Positions 25,141 through 36,622 of a stretch of DNA of 64,000 nucleotides are shown one piece after another. The notes under the pieces were generated by a model. It was given only the letters and a program-made list of their open reading frames with translations, searched no databases and was not told the origin of the DNA. The number at the start of each line of letters is the position of its first letter. Positions within the stretch are counted from its first letter, which is position 1. The DNA is from Embiotoca jacksoni (taxonomy: Eukaryota; Chordata; Actinopteri; Embiotocidae). A program made the translations under genes and the position numbers. The stretch lies in the NCBI GenBank assembly GCA_022577435.1, contig JAKOON010000009.1:4799754-4863753 (forward strand), in the 5' to 3' direction.

Positions 25141-25601
25141 CAACAGGCCACCGAAGCCTGTTGACACACACTCACACACACACTGGTGTAAACGCACACA
25201 TGATTTACTCTGAATAAAATTAATCAGAAGAAAGGGATCTACTAATTTTGAAATGTGAACATGTTCTGAGAAGTGTGAAACCTGCAGGATGAAATGCAGA
25301 GCGAGCAGCCTGACTCACGGAGTGAACACTCAGTTCAGGAGGGAGACGCTTCGCTCGTCGAACGAGATAATGACATCAATGTCACCGGTAAAGATGAAAC
25401 CCCACATCAGAGGAAGGCGTTTGTGGCTGCGAGATATTTTTTCAAAATGTCCTGTTTTACCGCGGTAGAGTACAGAGTAAGAACAATTCCACTTTGTGGA
25501 GGAGAAAACATAAAAAAAGGCTTGTTTACACGGACTGTAGTGAGACTTAAACATCCTACCCTCCCCTGACATATTAATTAAAATATGAAAGATTAAATTG
25601 T

Positions 25602-25606
<5 letters not shown>

Positions 25607-25645
<39 letters not shown>
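25607..25645. repeat. (CA)n microsatellite
   Basis: A CA run of about 39 bp. Confidence 0.97.
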
Positions 25646-25648
<3 letters not shown>

Positions 25649-26079
25649 TGCATTTTCATTCCCCTCGACCAGCCACTAGTGAAAACACCTCTGTGGCTTT
25701 GTTGTAGCTGACCTGTTCTTTATATTGTGGTTTGTACACTCTGTCCAATGAAAGCTCGGAGGTATTAGCGCGTCCTCATTATTTTCACGACACCCTTATA
25801 AGTGCCGCTCGGCCGCAGCTGCACTTGTGTTCGAGATGCAGCAGCAACCGCTGCGCTTAATGGGCAGGAATTGGCAGAGCTCAACACCACGTCAGAAAGC
25901 ACTGCATTTATTAAACGATGCTCCAAAAAGTAATTATTACACAGGAGACAGAATAATTCATCAGCTTATGACGGGAAGGTGTGAATATTATGATTGTGGC
26001 ACATACCGGCCAATGAAACACACGAGCTGCGTCACAACAAACAACAGCTTCCATATCAAATAATGACGGCTTAATGACA

Positions 26080-28100
26080 CAATCTTCTCGGAAGGTACTC
26101 GAAGCTCCCCGCTGCGGGCAAGAGCTGTTTACAGCTGTTACCACGGCAACGGCAAGTACACGGGAGCGTTGTAAACCAGCCTTCTGTCGGACGCTGTAAT
26201 CACCGAACAACGCGGCGTCTCTGCAAAGCTCCGTGTTGTTTACCTTCCGTCTCCTCGCAGGGATTCTCACCAATAACATTTACATCACAACAAAAAACGG
26301 AGACCAGCGTAACTTCGCACACACCGGCCGCAAAGCCGAGCGCTCAACGAGACGCGCAGGGATTACACAACGCCGACCGCAGAGCCGACGAAGTCACATG
26401 TCACAGAAATAGCTAGAAATATTGTAGTTTTCTTTCTGAACATAAAAAAAAAAAAAAAAAAAAAAAAACAAGGGCTCAAAGTCACAACAAAATTCCCTGA
26501 GTCATAAAAGTGACGCAGTTTCACAAAAATCTAAGTCTTTCACTGTAATATAGAAGATGTAATAATGGCCTTCTTATGAAATGATATTAATTCAACACGT
26601 ACCGTATGCACAAAAACATCTTGCGTCTGGAAGATGATGTGGACAGAGGAGGGTAAAAAAAAAAAAAGCCTCTCGGACTGCAAATGCGTTATTTCTTTTT
26701 TCAAATTTCAAGCTACCGCAAATATTGTTAAATTTCAGAGTTGACTGTAAGAAGGAAAAACAAAAATCCCAAAATTCATTGCTTGCCACTTCTTCTCAAA
26801 AGTGCAAATCCTGCTTTTATGAAAAAAGATCCGATTTACAAGAATATCCCTTTTTTTTTTTTTTTAATCTCTCGGATGTTATTCTTGTCATTTTTCACCG
26901 TTATCAGACTTTCAAGGGGTTTTTTGATGCACAAAATAGCAACAGATTAACAGATAATGAAAATGTTTTCGTCACATCCCCAGTTGTCATTTTGTATTTC
27001 ATTTTTCGGCGATACAATCACAGCTCTTAAATAACTTAAGTTGAAGGTTGACCCCCGGCTTTGAGGCCAGCCCGCCCGAGCCGAGCCGGGCGCGTCGGAT
27101 TAATATGCACCTACGTCACGAATGCTGTTTGTGCAGGGTTTTTTGTTTTTTTTCCCCTCATCTTCCGGCCGTACCGGAAGTGAGAACCGTGGAGCGAAAG
27201 AGGCCGGCGATCGAGGAAAGCCTGAAATATAGACTCGACTTTAAGGACTTTCTTTCTCGGGGGATGTCGGGTCAGTTTGGAGGGCGAAGTCCAAATCTAC
27301 GTCGCTGCAGTTTTTTAATGGATCTTAAATAAGCACAACCCTAATAAATGATATGAGAAAATATCGCTCGACTCTCTGATTTTTACAGCGCGTTTCCTTT
27401 CTGCGCCGGGTCGATGAAGACGACGTCGAGGTAAGTCGAGGACGAAGCCGGTCGAGATCAAATCGCAAAGAGACTTGTGTCTGATTTCAGGACGAGAGGA
27501 AACGGAGAAGTGCATTTTCAGAATATTTTCAAAAATAGTTTTGGAATCGTCCCCGAATTTACTTTGCTCGGCTTCGATGTTTCCGAGGCGTTGAAATGCC
27601 AAACTTTCCGAGCCTGGGGATTAATAAAGTGTTATTTTACCTTCAAGAGCCTGCGCCGAATCTGTGCGCACAATAAGGAGCCTGTAGCTTCGCGGCTACA
27701 CTCCAGGAATTTTCACCTTGACAAAAGAGAAGCGGTCTCGGGGCCCTTTTAAAGCTTCCCTCATTTCATTTCCATCTCTATTGCTCTCAGCGTTCGGTTG
27801 CATTTCAGCTGTGCGTCGCCATGGCAGCGGACACCGGCCCTCGTGTCTGACTCAGACATCATCCGGAGCATTTCAGCTCCGAGTGAGTCATAATGAGTCC
27901 CGCTCTCCGCTGCTACGGTGCTGAAAATAGGCTCACTTTCCTCCTTACGATTTCCTCCGGGGGAGAACGTCTGCGATCGTCTCTCGAAACACCCCTTTCA
28001 TTCTGCAACGAACGCGTCCGTCAATAAGGGAGCGCGTCGGGATCCGGCCGAAGCCGTTTTGGGAAGCAGTGAATTGTGAATTTACGCACAGAAATGGAGA
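26080..28100. promoter_or_regulatory. CpG-rich promoter-like region with divergent ETS sites and a CRE-like site
   Basis: Two CpG-rich parts (about 26,080-26,400 and 27,040-28,060) are split by an AT-rich spacer carrying a poly(A) tract at about 26,443-26,468. At 27,162-27,182 the sequence CTTCCGGCCGTACCGGAAG followed by TG gives two head-to-head ETS sites (CCGGAAGTG), a hallmark of CpG-island promoters. CTACGTCACG near 27,112 is CRE-like. At 27,831 an ATG in a strong context (GTCGCCATGG) opens only nine codons. No coding exon is evident, so the region would be a promoter with non-coding first exons, or an alternative promoter of a neighbouring gene. Confidence 0.45.
27162..27182. promoter_or_regulatory. 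Divergent pair of ETS-type sites
   Basis: CTTCCGG and CCGGAAG are 7-bp inverted arms separated by CCGTA; the right-hand site extends to CCGGAAGTG. Confidence 0.5.
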
Positions 28101-29488
28101 AACGCACACAGGCGGTGCACTAAACTCTCGCAGTCAAAAGATGCTAATTTCACATGTGTTTACAAAAAGACTGATAACGTTCTCTTCTTTTCTTTTTCAA
28201 AACAATTTTCTCGCGCAAATGTGATTTTTTTTTTTTTTTTTTTGATCTCCGACTATCTAAAGTCGTACAGACTACGAAGCTGAAACAAGAACTTCATTCT
28301 GACAATAATTGTTTGAAATAAATGTGTTCCTCTTAATTTCCCCTATTTCTTGAATTGTAGCACGCCCAACTTTCTGGTTGGTGTGCATCACATCTTCGGG
28401 CTGAGCAGGAAGCATCCTTCACGCTGCGATGTGAGGGAAGACAGGGAGAGGCACGAGGAGGGAGGGATGTTTCCCCGCGTGAAATTTGTAAATGAGATTT
28501 GGTAACCCTGGGCACGACATTACTTCTGGGTCCCGCGTCTTGGGGAAAATAGTCATTTCTGCTTCTCGTTGTTCTCTTATCTCTACAATCTACACACTTC
28601 AAATGAGATAGATAATGTGGCGCAGGTCTTTGGCCCGTCACTCATCTAGACCTATGGATGGGTTTGCCATTTACACACCTCGATACGTGTTGGTTTAGAA
28701 CCTAGAGGGTGAACTTTACCTTATTGATCAAATTCAGATATCAATTAAGATACTGCCTGATGACTTGTTTTGCATATTTTCCAGTGGCTACGGCTGCAGG
28801 CATGCAATGCGGTAAACCCTGCCTATCTAGCAATATAATTAAAGCAGAGTAATGAGAGACGTGTTGATTTCAGTCCTTGATTATTTCCGAGTCTAGTTCA
28901 CGGTCTTGTTGTAATGCGAGTGTGTAAGTATTGTAAGTGCTGCGTAGCACCGTATTGATTTTCTTTTTCATTATCCCTATATTTACAATTGCTGTTAAGC
29001 TCGTGCGAGAGCAAATGACAATACTGGTGAAACGGTGAGAATGTAGTTGTCAGCACCGGATGTGAGATTTCAAAAACCACGTCTATCTAAAAGTTAAAAA
29101 AAAAAATAAACATCTATGTGATTACTGATAGAAAATAATGACAGAAAACCGGAAGTGAGACTTTCATAATTCATCATATTAGGGATTTATCGGAGATGTT
29201 TTAAATGAATTTGGACGCTAATCTGGACAGAGAGTTTTAGTTGTAGTCTTACCAAGTAGACCTGGGACTTGTTTACGTGGCATTTGGTAATGTTAGGTTG
29301 TTTACAAGGCTGGAGATTAAGCTGAGGAAAGCATGAGCATCACGGTGACAAAAAGAGGCGTTCTGTATTCATTTTGCTGTGAAGCCAACACTGCACTGAC
29401 GTGTCACCTTAAAATAATCAGATTGATCAGCATGAGCTGTGGTGTCAGAGAAAGAGTAACTGGAAAAGGACTTCAGAAAGATTGAACC

Positions 29489-29533
29489 TGTGCGTGTGCG
29501 TGTGTGCGTGTGCGTGTGTGTGCGTGTGTGTGT
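29489..29533. repeat. (TGTGCG)n-type microsatellite
   Basis: Irregular TGTGCG and TG units. Confidence 0.93.
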
Positions 29534-29589
29534 ACATGTATTTTATACTATTCGATGACCAGGCTAATGAAAAATGTGTCATTTAATCC

Positions 29590-29981
29590 ATCAGCAACGT
29601 GAGGTCACTGATGGAACTGGTGGAATTCCTCTGGTGCTTCCTAAGCTGCAGGTCTGCTTCAACCCTCAGCTCCTTTAAATCAAGATTGAAGACTTTTCTG
29701 TTTGCTGCTGCCTTTCATTGAACCAGATTTAAGGATGCTGATTTATTTCTTGCATTTCTGCATTTTATTTGTTAAACTGCACTGTAAGTTTTATCCTATT
29801 TTTTTAGCTTGTTTAATGTTTTAATGACCGTTTTTAAAAGTTTGAATCACTGTTTTTAATTGTTTTTAAATGTCCTTTTCTTTTGCCTTTTGTTTTGATG
29901 CTTTTAATGGTTTTATGTGAAGCACTTTGAATTGCCTTGTTGTTGAAATGTGCTGTACAAATAAGCTTGCCTTGCCTTGGT
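29590..29981 (+). mobile_element. 3' tail of an L2-type non-LTR retrotransposon, 5' truncated
   Basis: The segment begins near CAGCTCCTTTAAATCAAG and ATTGAAGACTTTTCTGTTTG and ends GTGAAGCACTTTGAATTGCC then GAAATGTGCTGTACAAATAA with a short TTGCC repeat (CTTGCCTTGCCTT). This ending is the familiar 3' end of fish L2-clade LINEs, including a T-rich UTR. No reverse-transcriptase frame remains. The family call is from memory of the motif. Confidence 0.7.
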
Positions 29982-30699
29982 GTTGTTTCATCACCGTGCT
30001 TGTATTCTGGAATCCAGTGTTATCAAAAGGGATGCATGTCATTGTCATTTCATTAACCAACTTGTATTAACTTGTTTCCCAACATGAAATTATTATTATC
30101 CAAAAAGAAATATACAGAAGATATCTTTAGCACTTGTTCAGTTTGTAAATTATTTATTGTCACATAGTTTTATAATTCCTGTTAATACGCAATCTGGAGT
30201 AATGCTATTATCTTTTTATTACTATACCTCCTTTTATATGATTACATGCGCCCTCTGAAATTAGGCTTCACATCACTATCCTTTAAGCCTGTGACCTACA
30301 ACCCATCTCAATAAAAACGTCACGATCCAGGAGCTCTGTTAGATTCATTTGCACATAGTGCATAGGCTAAATGAGCTTCCATATAAAATGTATTAAGTAC
30401 ACAGAGCTGAACTGTGCAACAAAGAGCTCAAGAAAACCACCCTGTATGCTAAAAATAGGTCCACTTAGAACAGTGTAGAAAGAGGATCTGCTTCAGTTCT
30501 CCTGGCAAAAGAGCCAATGCTCTCAATCCGCCCCACCACCCTTCCGATGGGATTTGCTAACACTGTGTGAATGTGCCAGTGACCAAGTTCCCTAGCATTC
30601 TCCTTCAAGGCCTGTAAAGGTCTCCTAACACAGTGATTAACATCATTACAAGTGTTACTTAAATCTGCTCGTGGTGAACAAAGACAGAGGCGAGCTATT

Positions 30700-31140
30700 A
30701 TTACAGAAATATAATGTGCTTTTCAGTAAGTCTAATGTTTGTTTTGTCTCATTAATTGGTCTCTGAGAAACGTCTATTCATTAGCAATACACCAAACGCT
30801 TGCGTTAATGTGATGCGCGAAATATGGGTAACAAAACTGACAGCAGACCGAGGAAGGTGCCAATCAAGCACCTGGATGAAAGGGCTAATCGGGCCGAATA
30901 CAGCAAGTGACACCTGTGTGAGTCGACCGTCATGGGGGGTGCAGGGCCTTTCAAGTCATTACAATGATTTTCAACTTCGTGGGGATTTAAAGAGACAGAT
31001 TGCACATAAACTGCGGAGGAATAATGGGAGTCAATGGCTGGAAGAGGAAAGTGTGATCGGGATTAGGAGGCAATCTGGATTAGTCAAAGGATCTGGGGCT
31101 CACGCTGCTGCTGCAGGCATCGGATGACACGTTCAAAAAT
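30700..31140. promoter_or_regulatory. Enhancer-like block (candidate conserved non-coding element)
   Basis: It contains TCATTAATTGG near 30,749, ATTCATTAGCAATACACC near 30,776 and complex sequence through to 31,130. A 123-codon plus-strand frame overlaps it but shows no domain or coding codon pattern that I can recognise. Confidence 0.3.
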
Positions 31141-31593
31141 GCCAAGTCAGGCTGAGAGCCCGAGACAAGAAATGTGTGCGCACACCCATTGGCCCTCATG
31201 TTGTCATTTGGCTTTTTTTTTTTTTTCTTCTCCCCCCAGCTCCCACAAGCTTTGTCATTTTTACACGCCGAAATCGCCCATTGTGATACTTTAATTTTAT
31301 CGGACAGAAATCCCTTGAGAAGACGACGAGATATGTATAACTAACAATTCAATTATTCACTGTGCAGTAGCTCTTTGCTTTAATATCTATAAAGTTAACA
31401 AAGCACTGGGACAAAGTCAAATATCTATTCTATCCTTTTCAATGCAATTGGCTCGTATAACAAGCAGACTAATAATACTTGAGAAATAACTTAATTACCA
31501 CTCACTCTCTACAGCGCTCTAATTATAGCCTTTACAAAAGAGCAGCAGTAATGCACTTTTAAGTGTAATGGGAGTTTACCTAATTAGGCCTAG

Positions 31594-31595
<2 letters not shown>

Positions 31596-31624
<29 letters not shown>
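31596..31624. repeat. (CA)n microsatellite
   Basis: A CA run of about 29 bp. Confidence 0.95.
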
Positions 31625-31628
<4 letters not shown>

Positions 31629-32454
31629 GCACTGGTGAGAAAACTGTCATTCAGTAATTAGGAGTGGTGATGAAACCCTCTATTACCATTTCATTTACAC
31701 ACCATCACAGGCCACAGTCGGCTGACCTGTGTGCTCGCACACGGCCAGGCTTCGCTAACAGCTTTTAAAACAGAAACAACTTTATGACACAATGGTGGCA
31801 TGAGACATTAGCTGGTTCGCCTTTTCATTTCGACAATCAGTTAAAAGCCAGTACAGTATTTTACCATTATGTACTCCAGCGATGACAGTCTTATATCTCC
31901 ATCTGTAGTGTTAATGAGAGGCAGCGCCGTCAGACTGCAGCAACTAATAGGGCTGGTCACACAGTCAAACAAGGTGTGAATATATATATATTGCAGGCCC
32001 CGGGGAACATAATAGAGGCGTTTGGTTAATCTTATCACAGAGCTGGTGGGATGCCCTAATGATGCCCCCTTTGAGCTACGCAGTTAACCAGCCAATCACC
32101 CACCCATCCAGCCGTCACCGTGTTCACGCAGTCAGCACTTTGTTTGAAGCCTGAGCAGATGCACACATGGCCCTTGCTCCAGTTGCGTGGATGAGATCAT
32201 GAGATCATGTTGAACCGGGACTCCCTGCTGTGACAGCGAGAGTCATAATATGTGGAAGCCATTTACGGGACATGAAAACGGGGCTCTGCATCTGGTGTGT
32301 AGGGAAAGCAGAAAAAGTAGGTTTTGACCAGGTATGTTCTCTCATGGCATGTACCGCTGTTCACATGTGACCAAAATATGATGAAAACATTGTCCTGGAG
32401 TAAGTCATGATGGTGATGGCATGTTTTTATTTTATTTTAACACTCACTCTGTTA

Positions 32455-32795
32455 AAAAGTTGTAAGGCACTCGCTTCCGGCGCGGCTGAACATAGTAGAG
32501 TTAACGGACGGGAAGCCGGTGAAGGATTGCGTCCGTAACTCCTGCAAGTAAAAGTGAAGGGGGGTTTGTACCGGCACAAATCACGAAACCTCTCATACAT
32601 TATACCCTCCTGTCTCCGTGGGGTAAAAAAAAAAGAAAAAGAACTGACCGGCTGGACTATATGCGCGTGTGAAGATTCATCCCTGTTCGCAACTTTCCCT
32701 GGACACCGAATTGTGATATTAGGGAAAAGATGCAAGAAAACTTCAAGAAGAAAAAAAAAAAAAGAAAGAAGATCGCCAGAGGCAGCTGTAGCAGC
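32455..32795 (+). other. CpG-bearing segment followed by an A-rich tract, possibly a retroelement fragment
   Basis: The sequence from CACTCGCTTCCGGCGCGGC (about 32,468) is much richer in CpG than its flanks and runs into A-rich stretches at 32,623-32,642 and 32,742-32,770. This resembles the 5' part of a fish LINE or a retroposed transcript, but I cannot assign a family. No supported coding frame. Confidence 0.25.
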
Positions 32796-34767
32796 TTAAT
32801 TTACATCTACCTTTTACATGAAAGATTCTGACTCCAGGTGGAGTCATGGAGAACCAGAAAGTTAGAGCCAGATGGTGGTATACATGCAGCGTTTTACCAT
32901 CCACTAACTCGCTAGTGTTGCTCTTAAAAGTAGCCACTAAAGCTAATGTGGGTATGGTAATTGATTTAGTGCAGGTTTTTCTTGCCCAAATCCACTTTGC
33001 TCATATATCACCACCACCGTCATCTGTTGCCTAATATTACATCCTATTAAATGTTGTGAATAATCCATGTTATAGGGCAGATGTACAACTTTTATATCTT
33101 GCGGTTTCTATTTTAGTTTTTCATTTGTTTGGGATTATAGAAAGCAGTGTTCATTTTTTGTTTTTATTTGTTTTTATAAAACATTAAAAACAGCACAGAC
33201 AAATTTGATTATATCGCTGTTTTGTTTCTGCAAGATGGTATGAAGGCTGCACGCCAAGTCTCATCTAAACAATGGAAAAAATATTGAAGCTAAGAGCTTG
33301 ATTTTTTTTTTCATTATAAGTCAAACATTTCTAAGTGGAAGCAGATTGTCCAAATGGAAATATTTAATAGCCTGTGTCACAACTAAACAGCATCTGTCGG
33401 CGTGGGCAGATCAGCGTTGAGGTCTTATCATTAAGATGGTCTGCATACTTATTTTACATCAGGACATTTCACGCCATCAGTGACAAGAGTTGGGTAAATT
33501 GTTATAATTTGCATCGTCTTATGCGGAGTACAAACAAAGAGGGTGTCATTCTCTGCAGAATTCGTTCACACACACACACTAATTCAATGATAACTCGTGA
33601 TAATATAAACAGTACACAAACAACCCCCATGTTCCAGAAAAATTAAAAAAATAAAACGGCATCAGCAGCTGTCTTCAATTCTGAATCTGATCTTCCCCCA
33701 ATTTCCACACTTACTGGGGCTTGACTTGAGCTGGAAGGCAGACCACCACATCCAAGAAACAAAACAATATTTTTTGCAATCAAATCAAAAGTACAAGCAG
33801 TTCACAGGACCAACATAAGCCAAGCATTCGTGCCTTCTATGGACCAATTTTGTTTGCGGAATTTTTTTTTTTTTGCAAGTGTTGGCAAAGTTTCCTTTTC
33901 CGTTCAGGTTTTGTTTTTTCGAGGCCAAATTTTGTCTTCAGGCCCTAAATTAACAGACACTTTTCTGGCTCCACTACTTTTTCACACTGTTCAATTAACT
34001 GCAAAAGTTTTTGCGCTTTATCTCATTCCAACTGATGTCTATATTTTGTCTTTTGAAAATGGCTTCTTGCGAACAGAAAACAAGGAAGGACTTTGAAGAC
34101 TGTCAGTATAAAACTCAAGGTACTCTAAAAAAAAACTAATGTTGGGCTCCCTTATGTGTACGTACTACCTAATAAGGTGGCTTTTGTGGTGCGGAACAAC
34201 ACCGCACACTTCCAATGAGCATCTACATAATTATATGACTTTGAGCGCCACATGATGACCTGGCTTGCAGCCAGAAATGGCAACATTAAACACATTTCCA
34301 AGCAACATATAAAACTCTGGAGAATTTGGCCCTCTGAAGTCCAGGACCGACTACTGCTAATCAAGCACAGTTGGCAATTCTGCACAAGTCTTCCTTGACC
34401 TTTCCTTTGCTGCCAAGTCATCACAAACAGAGAGTGAACAGTTTCCAGCCTTGACACCGAGTCAGACACAAACCACGAACAACACACATTCCTCTACACA
34501 ACTACGGCGTGGCAGACACACTGCAAACATCCATGGGGTGTACAATCCATTAAAAAAAATGCAAGAGGCAGATTTTTTTTTCAATCAAAGCAAAGGATTT
34601 TCCAGATGGCCTTCTAAATGGGGTATTCTCGTGCTTATTGCGGCAATGCCAAAGTGCTGGCCTACAAATCAAGCTGCACATCCCAAAAAATATTGAATAA
34701 TGAACCAACTAAATTCATAGCAGCAGCAGGGTTGTTTATGCCCCCGTGCTGGCGGCAGTCTTCTCCA

Positions 34768-35017
34768 TCTTAAGAAAGCCTCAAGAGAATCGCTTCAAAC
34801 TTGGCACAAATGTTCACTTGGACTCAAGGATAAACCAATTAGATGCTGGGGTCAAACAGATGTGTCAAACAGACAGATGTGAGGTCACGGGTCCCATTCT
34901 TGTGAATGCCTTATCTTGAAAACACCTTGGAAAAAAAATGTCTTTAAATTTGGTAAAATGGTCACTTGGACGCAAAGATGAACTGATTTGATTTTTGGGG
35001 GTCAAAGGTCAAAACGT
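34768..35017. repeat. Two diverged tandem copies of a dispersed fish repeat
   Basis: Copy one (about 34,775-34,858) reads CTCAAGAGAATCGCTTCAAA, CTTGGCACAAATGTTCACTT, GGACTCAAGGATAAACCAAT, TAGATGCTGGGGTCAA. Copy two (about 34,921-35,014) has the same order: TTTAAATTTGGTAAAATGGT, CACTTGGACGCAAAGATGAA, CTGATTTGATTTTTGGGGGT, CAAAGGTCAA. The units are roughly 135 bp apart. The phrase 'CACTTGGACTCAAGGATGAACTGATT' is, from memory, common in teleost genomes; its element class is unclear to me. Confidence 0.65.
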
Positions 35018-35500
35018 TGGTTGTTTTTTTTTTGTTTTTTTTTATTGCTGTTTCTATTGCATGTTTGACAGCTAACAGTGCATGTTGTGAAGTTCCAAAG
35101 CCTTCGACAATAGTCACAATAGAACAGAAACAGCTGAGTTTCCAGTAAGTTCAACCATATAAAACTGAACTGAGATTTGAGGGATTTTGGAGTGATATTA
35201 CCAACGATGTAATCATTTAGCAACGAAGGCACTCCAGTATGAAGAATACTTGGTTCTCAGTACAGCTATAAAAAAAAAAAAAAAAAAAAAAATTAAAAAA
35301 AAGTGTCCATGATTGATGTTGTTCTTCAGTGACCCTCGGTGTGTCAGTTCAGAGTGTGTTCAGTTGTTGCATTTTGTTTTGTTTTGTTTCGTGGGAGGAA
35401 ACCAGCACACCAGGGTTAAATCAGTAAAATAGTCGGCTATAATTGACAAACCATATAAATATGCAGCAAAGACGTGAACACCGCAAAAAAATATATATAC

Positions 35501-35501
<1 letters not shown>

Positions 35502-35558
<57 letters not shown>
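35502..35558. repeat. (TA)n microsatellite
   Basis: A TA run of about 57 bp, a possible cruciform-forming site. Confidence 0.98.
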
Positions 35559-35560
<2 letters not shown>

Positions 35561-36119
35561 TAGTCCTGACAGACAGAAGCCAGCTGGCCTAGTAAGCAGA
35601 GTGATAATCAAACCTCATGAAACATAAAATAATACACCAAAATAATTGAACTTGCCCCGATTTGTTTGGTACAAGAACACCACAAGATAAACAGCAGTCA
35701 ATGTAGAAATAAACACGGGTAATTAACAGTACTAAACTCTGCCCATTCTCATTCTTTCATTTCTTTTAGTTGCTGATCAATTTGTTTTCCACTGTCCACC
35801 AGACTTGTTTTGTTTTCTTTGGCTGAACAGCAGAGGCAGTTGGACTTTGCGATGAAGGAATGTTTGCTATTGGTTTCCGCCTTGTTATTCTTTTTGTTAT
35901 TTGTGCACTTTATGGCTTTAAAATCTCAGGGGAAAACGTCGACTTTAATATCCTTCAAAATCTTCCAAAAGAACAACAATTCAATTTCTGTCACTCTTGT
36001 ACAGTCTTTACAGTGTCTTTGCACAGAAAAGCACACGTAACAGTGACCCCGAACAGCTGCCAATCAAAAAGCTGAAGGCTGTTTATATGCTGTAAAGGCT
36101 GAAGGTCAACTGGATAGGA

Positions 36120-36560
36120 TGTTGAAGACAGGCAGGACTGGAGTCATGACTGGTGACTCTTAGGTTATCTGTGTCGAGGGGGGATTAGGAGCGGCTGGTG
36201 ATCCCATCAAAGCAATGTGTCACCGGCACCGTGTCTTACCAGGGAACCACACACTCGAGCGAGCACTGATCCCCTTAACTAACTCTCTCAGCAGCCGCAG
36301 CAACTAAGGCAAGCTGACAGCGGGGCTATTTTCAGGCAGAAATCCCCCTGGTTTGGACAGGGCCACAGACAGAGATGGCCGGCGCCCATGCCATCGCTCT
36401 CCATTAGAGAGAATGAAAAACACAGTGAGGAGCCCACTTTGCCACTTTGCAGCAGAGAGCAACCTTTTGCTCACAACAGCTCCCAGGAACAGATGAGGGA
36501 TAAATGTGTTGTGACAGCGGCTAATAAGGTCCCTGTCATTCGCTGGTAGTGTGTCACTGT
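36120..36560. promoter_or_regulatory. Enhancer-like block (candidate conserved non-coding element)
   Basis: About 400 bp of complex, balanced-composition sequence including GATCCCATCAAAGCAATG (LEF/TCF-like ATCAAAG), CTCCATTAGAGAGAATG and GCGGCTAATAAGG. It is flanked by AT-rich DNA and then a GT array. No coding frame is supported. Confidence 0.35.
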
Positions 36561-36574
36561 GTTGGTGTTTTTGT

Positions 36575-36622
36575 TTGTGTGTGTGCGTGTGCGTGTGCGT
36601 GTGTGTGTGTGTGTGTGCGTGT
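36575..36622. repeat. (GT)n/(GTGTGC)n microsatellite
   Basis: GT units with interspersed GC steps, about 48 bp. Confidence 0.95.

Larger units (their letters stand above)
16901..26080. other. Non-coding DNA with many simple repeats, no gene seen
   Basis: I find no supported exon. The stretch carries a GAGAG array, a 26-base G tract, three long TG/AC arrays, several poly(A)/poly(T) runs, a CTCF-like core at 18,230-18,243 and two enhancer-like blocks. Confidence 0.65.
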
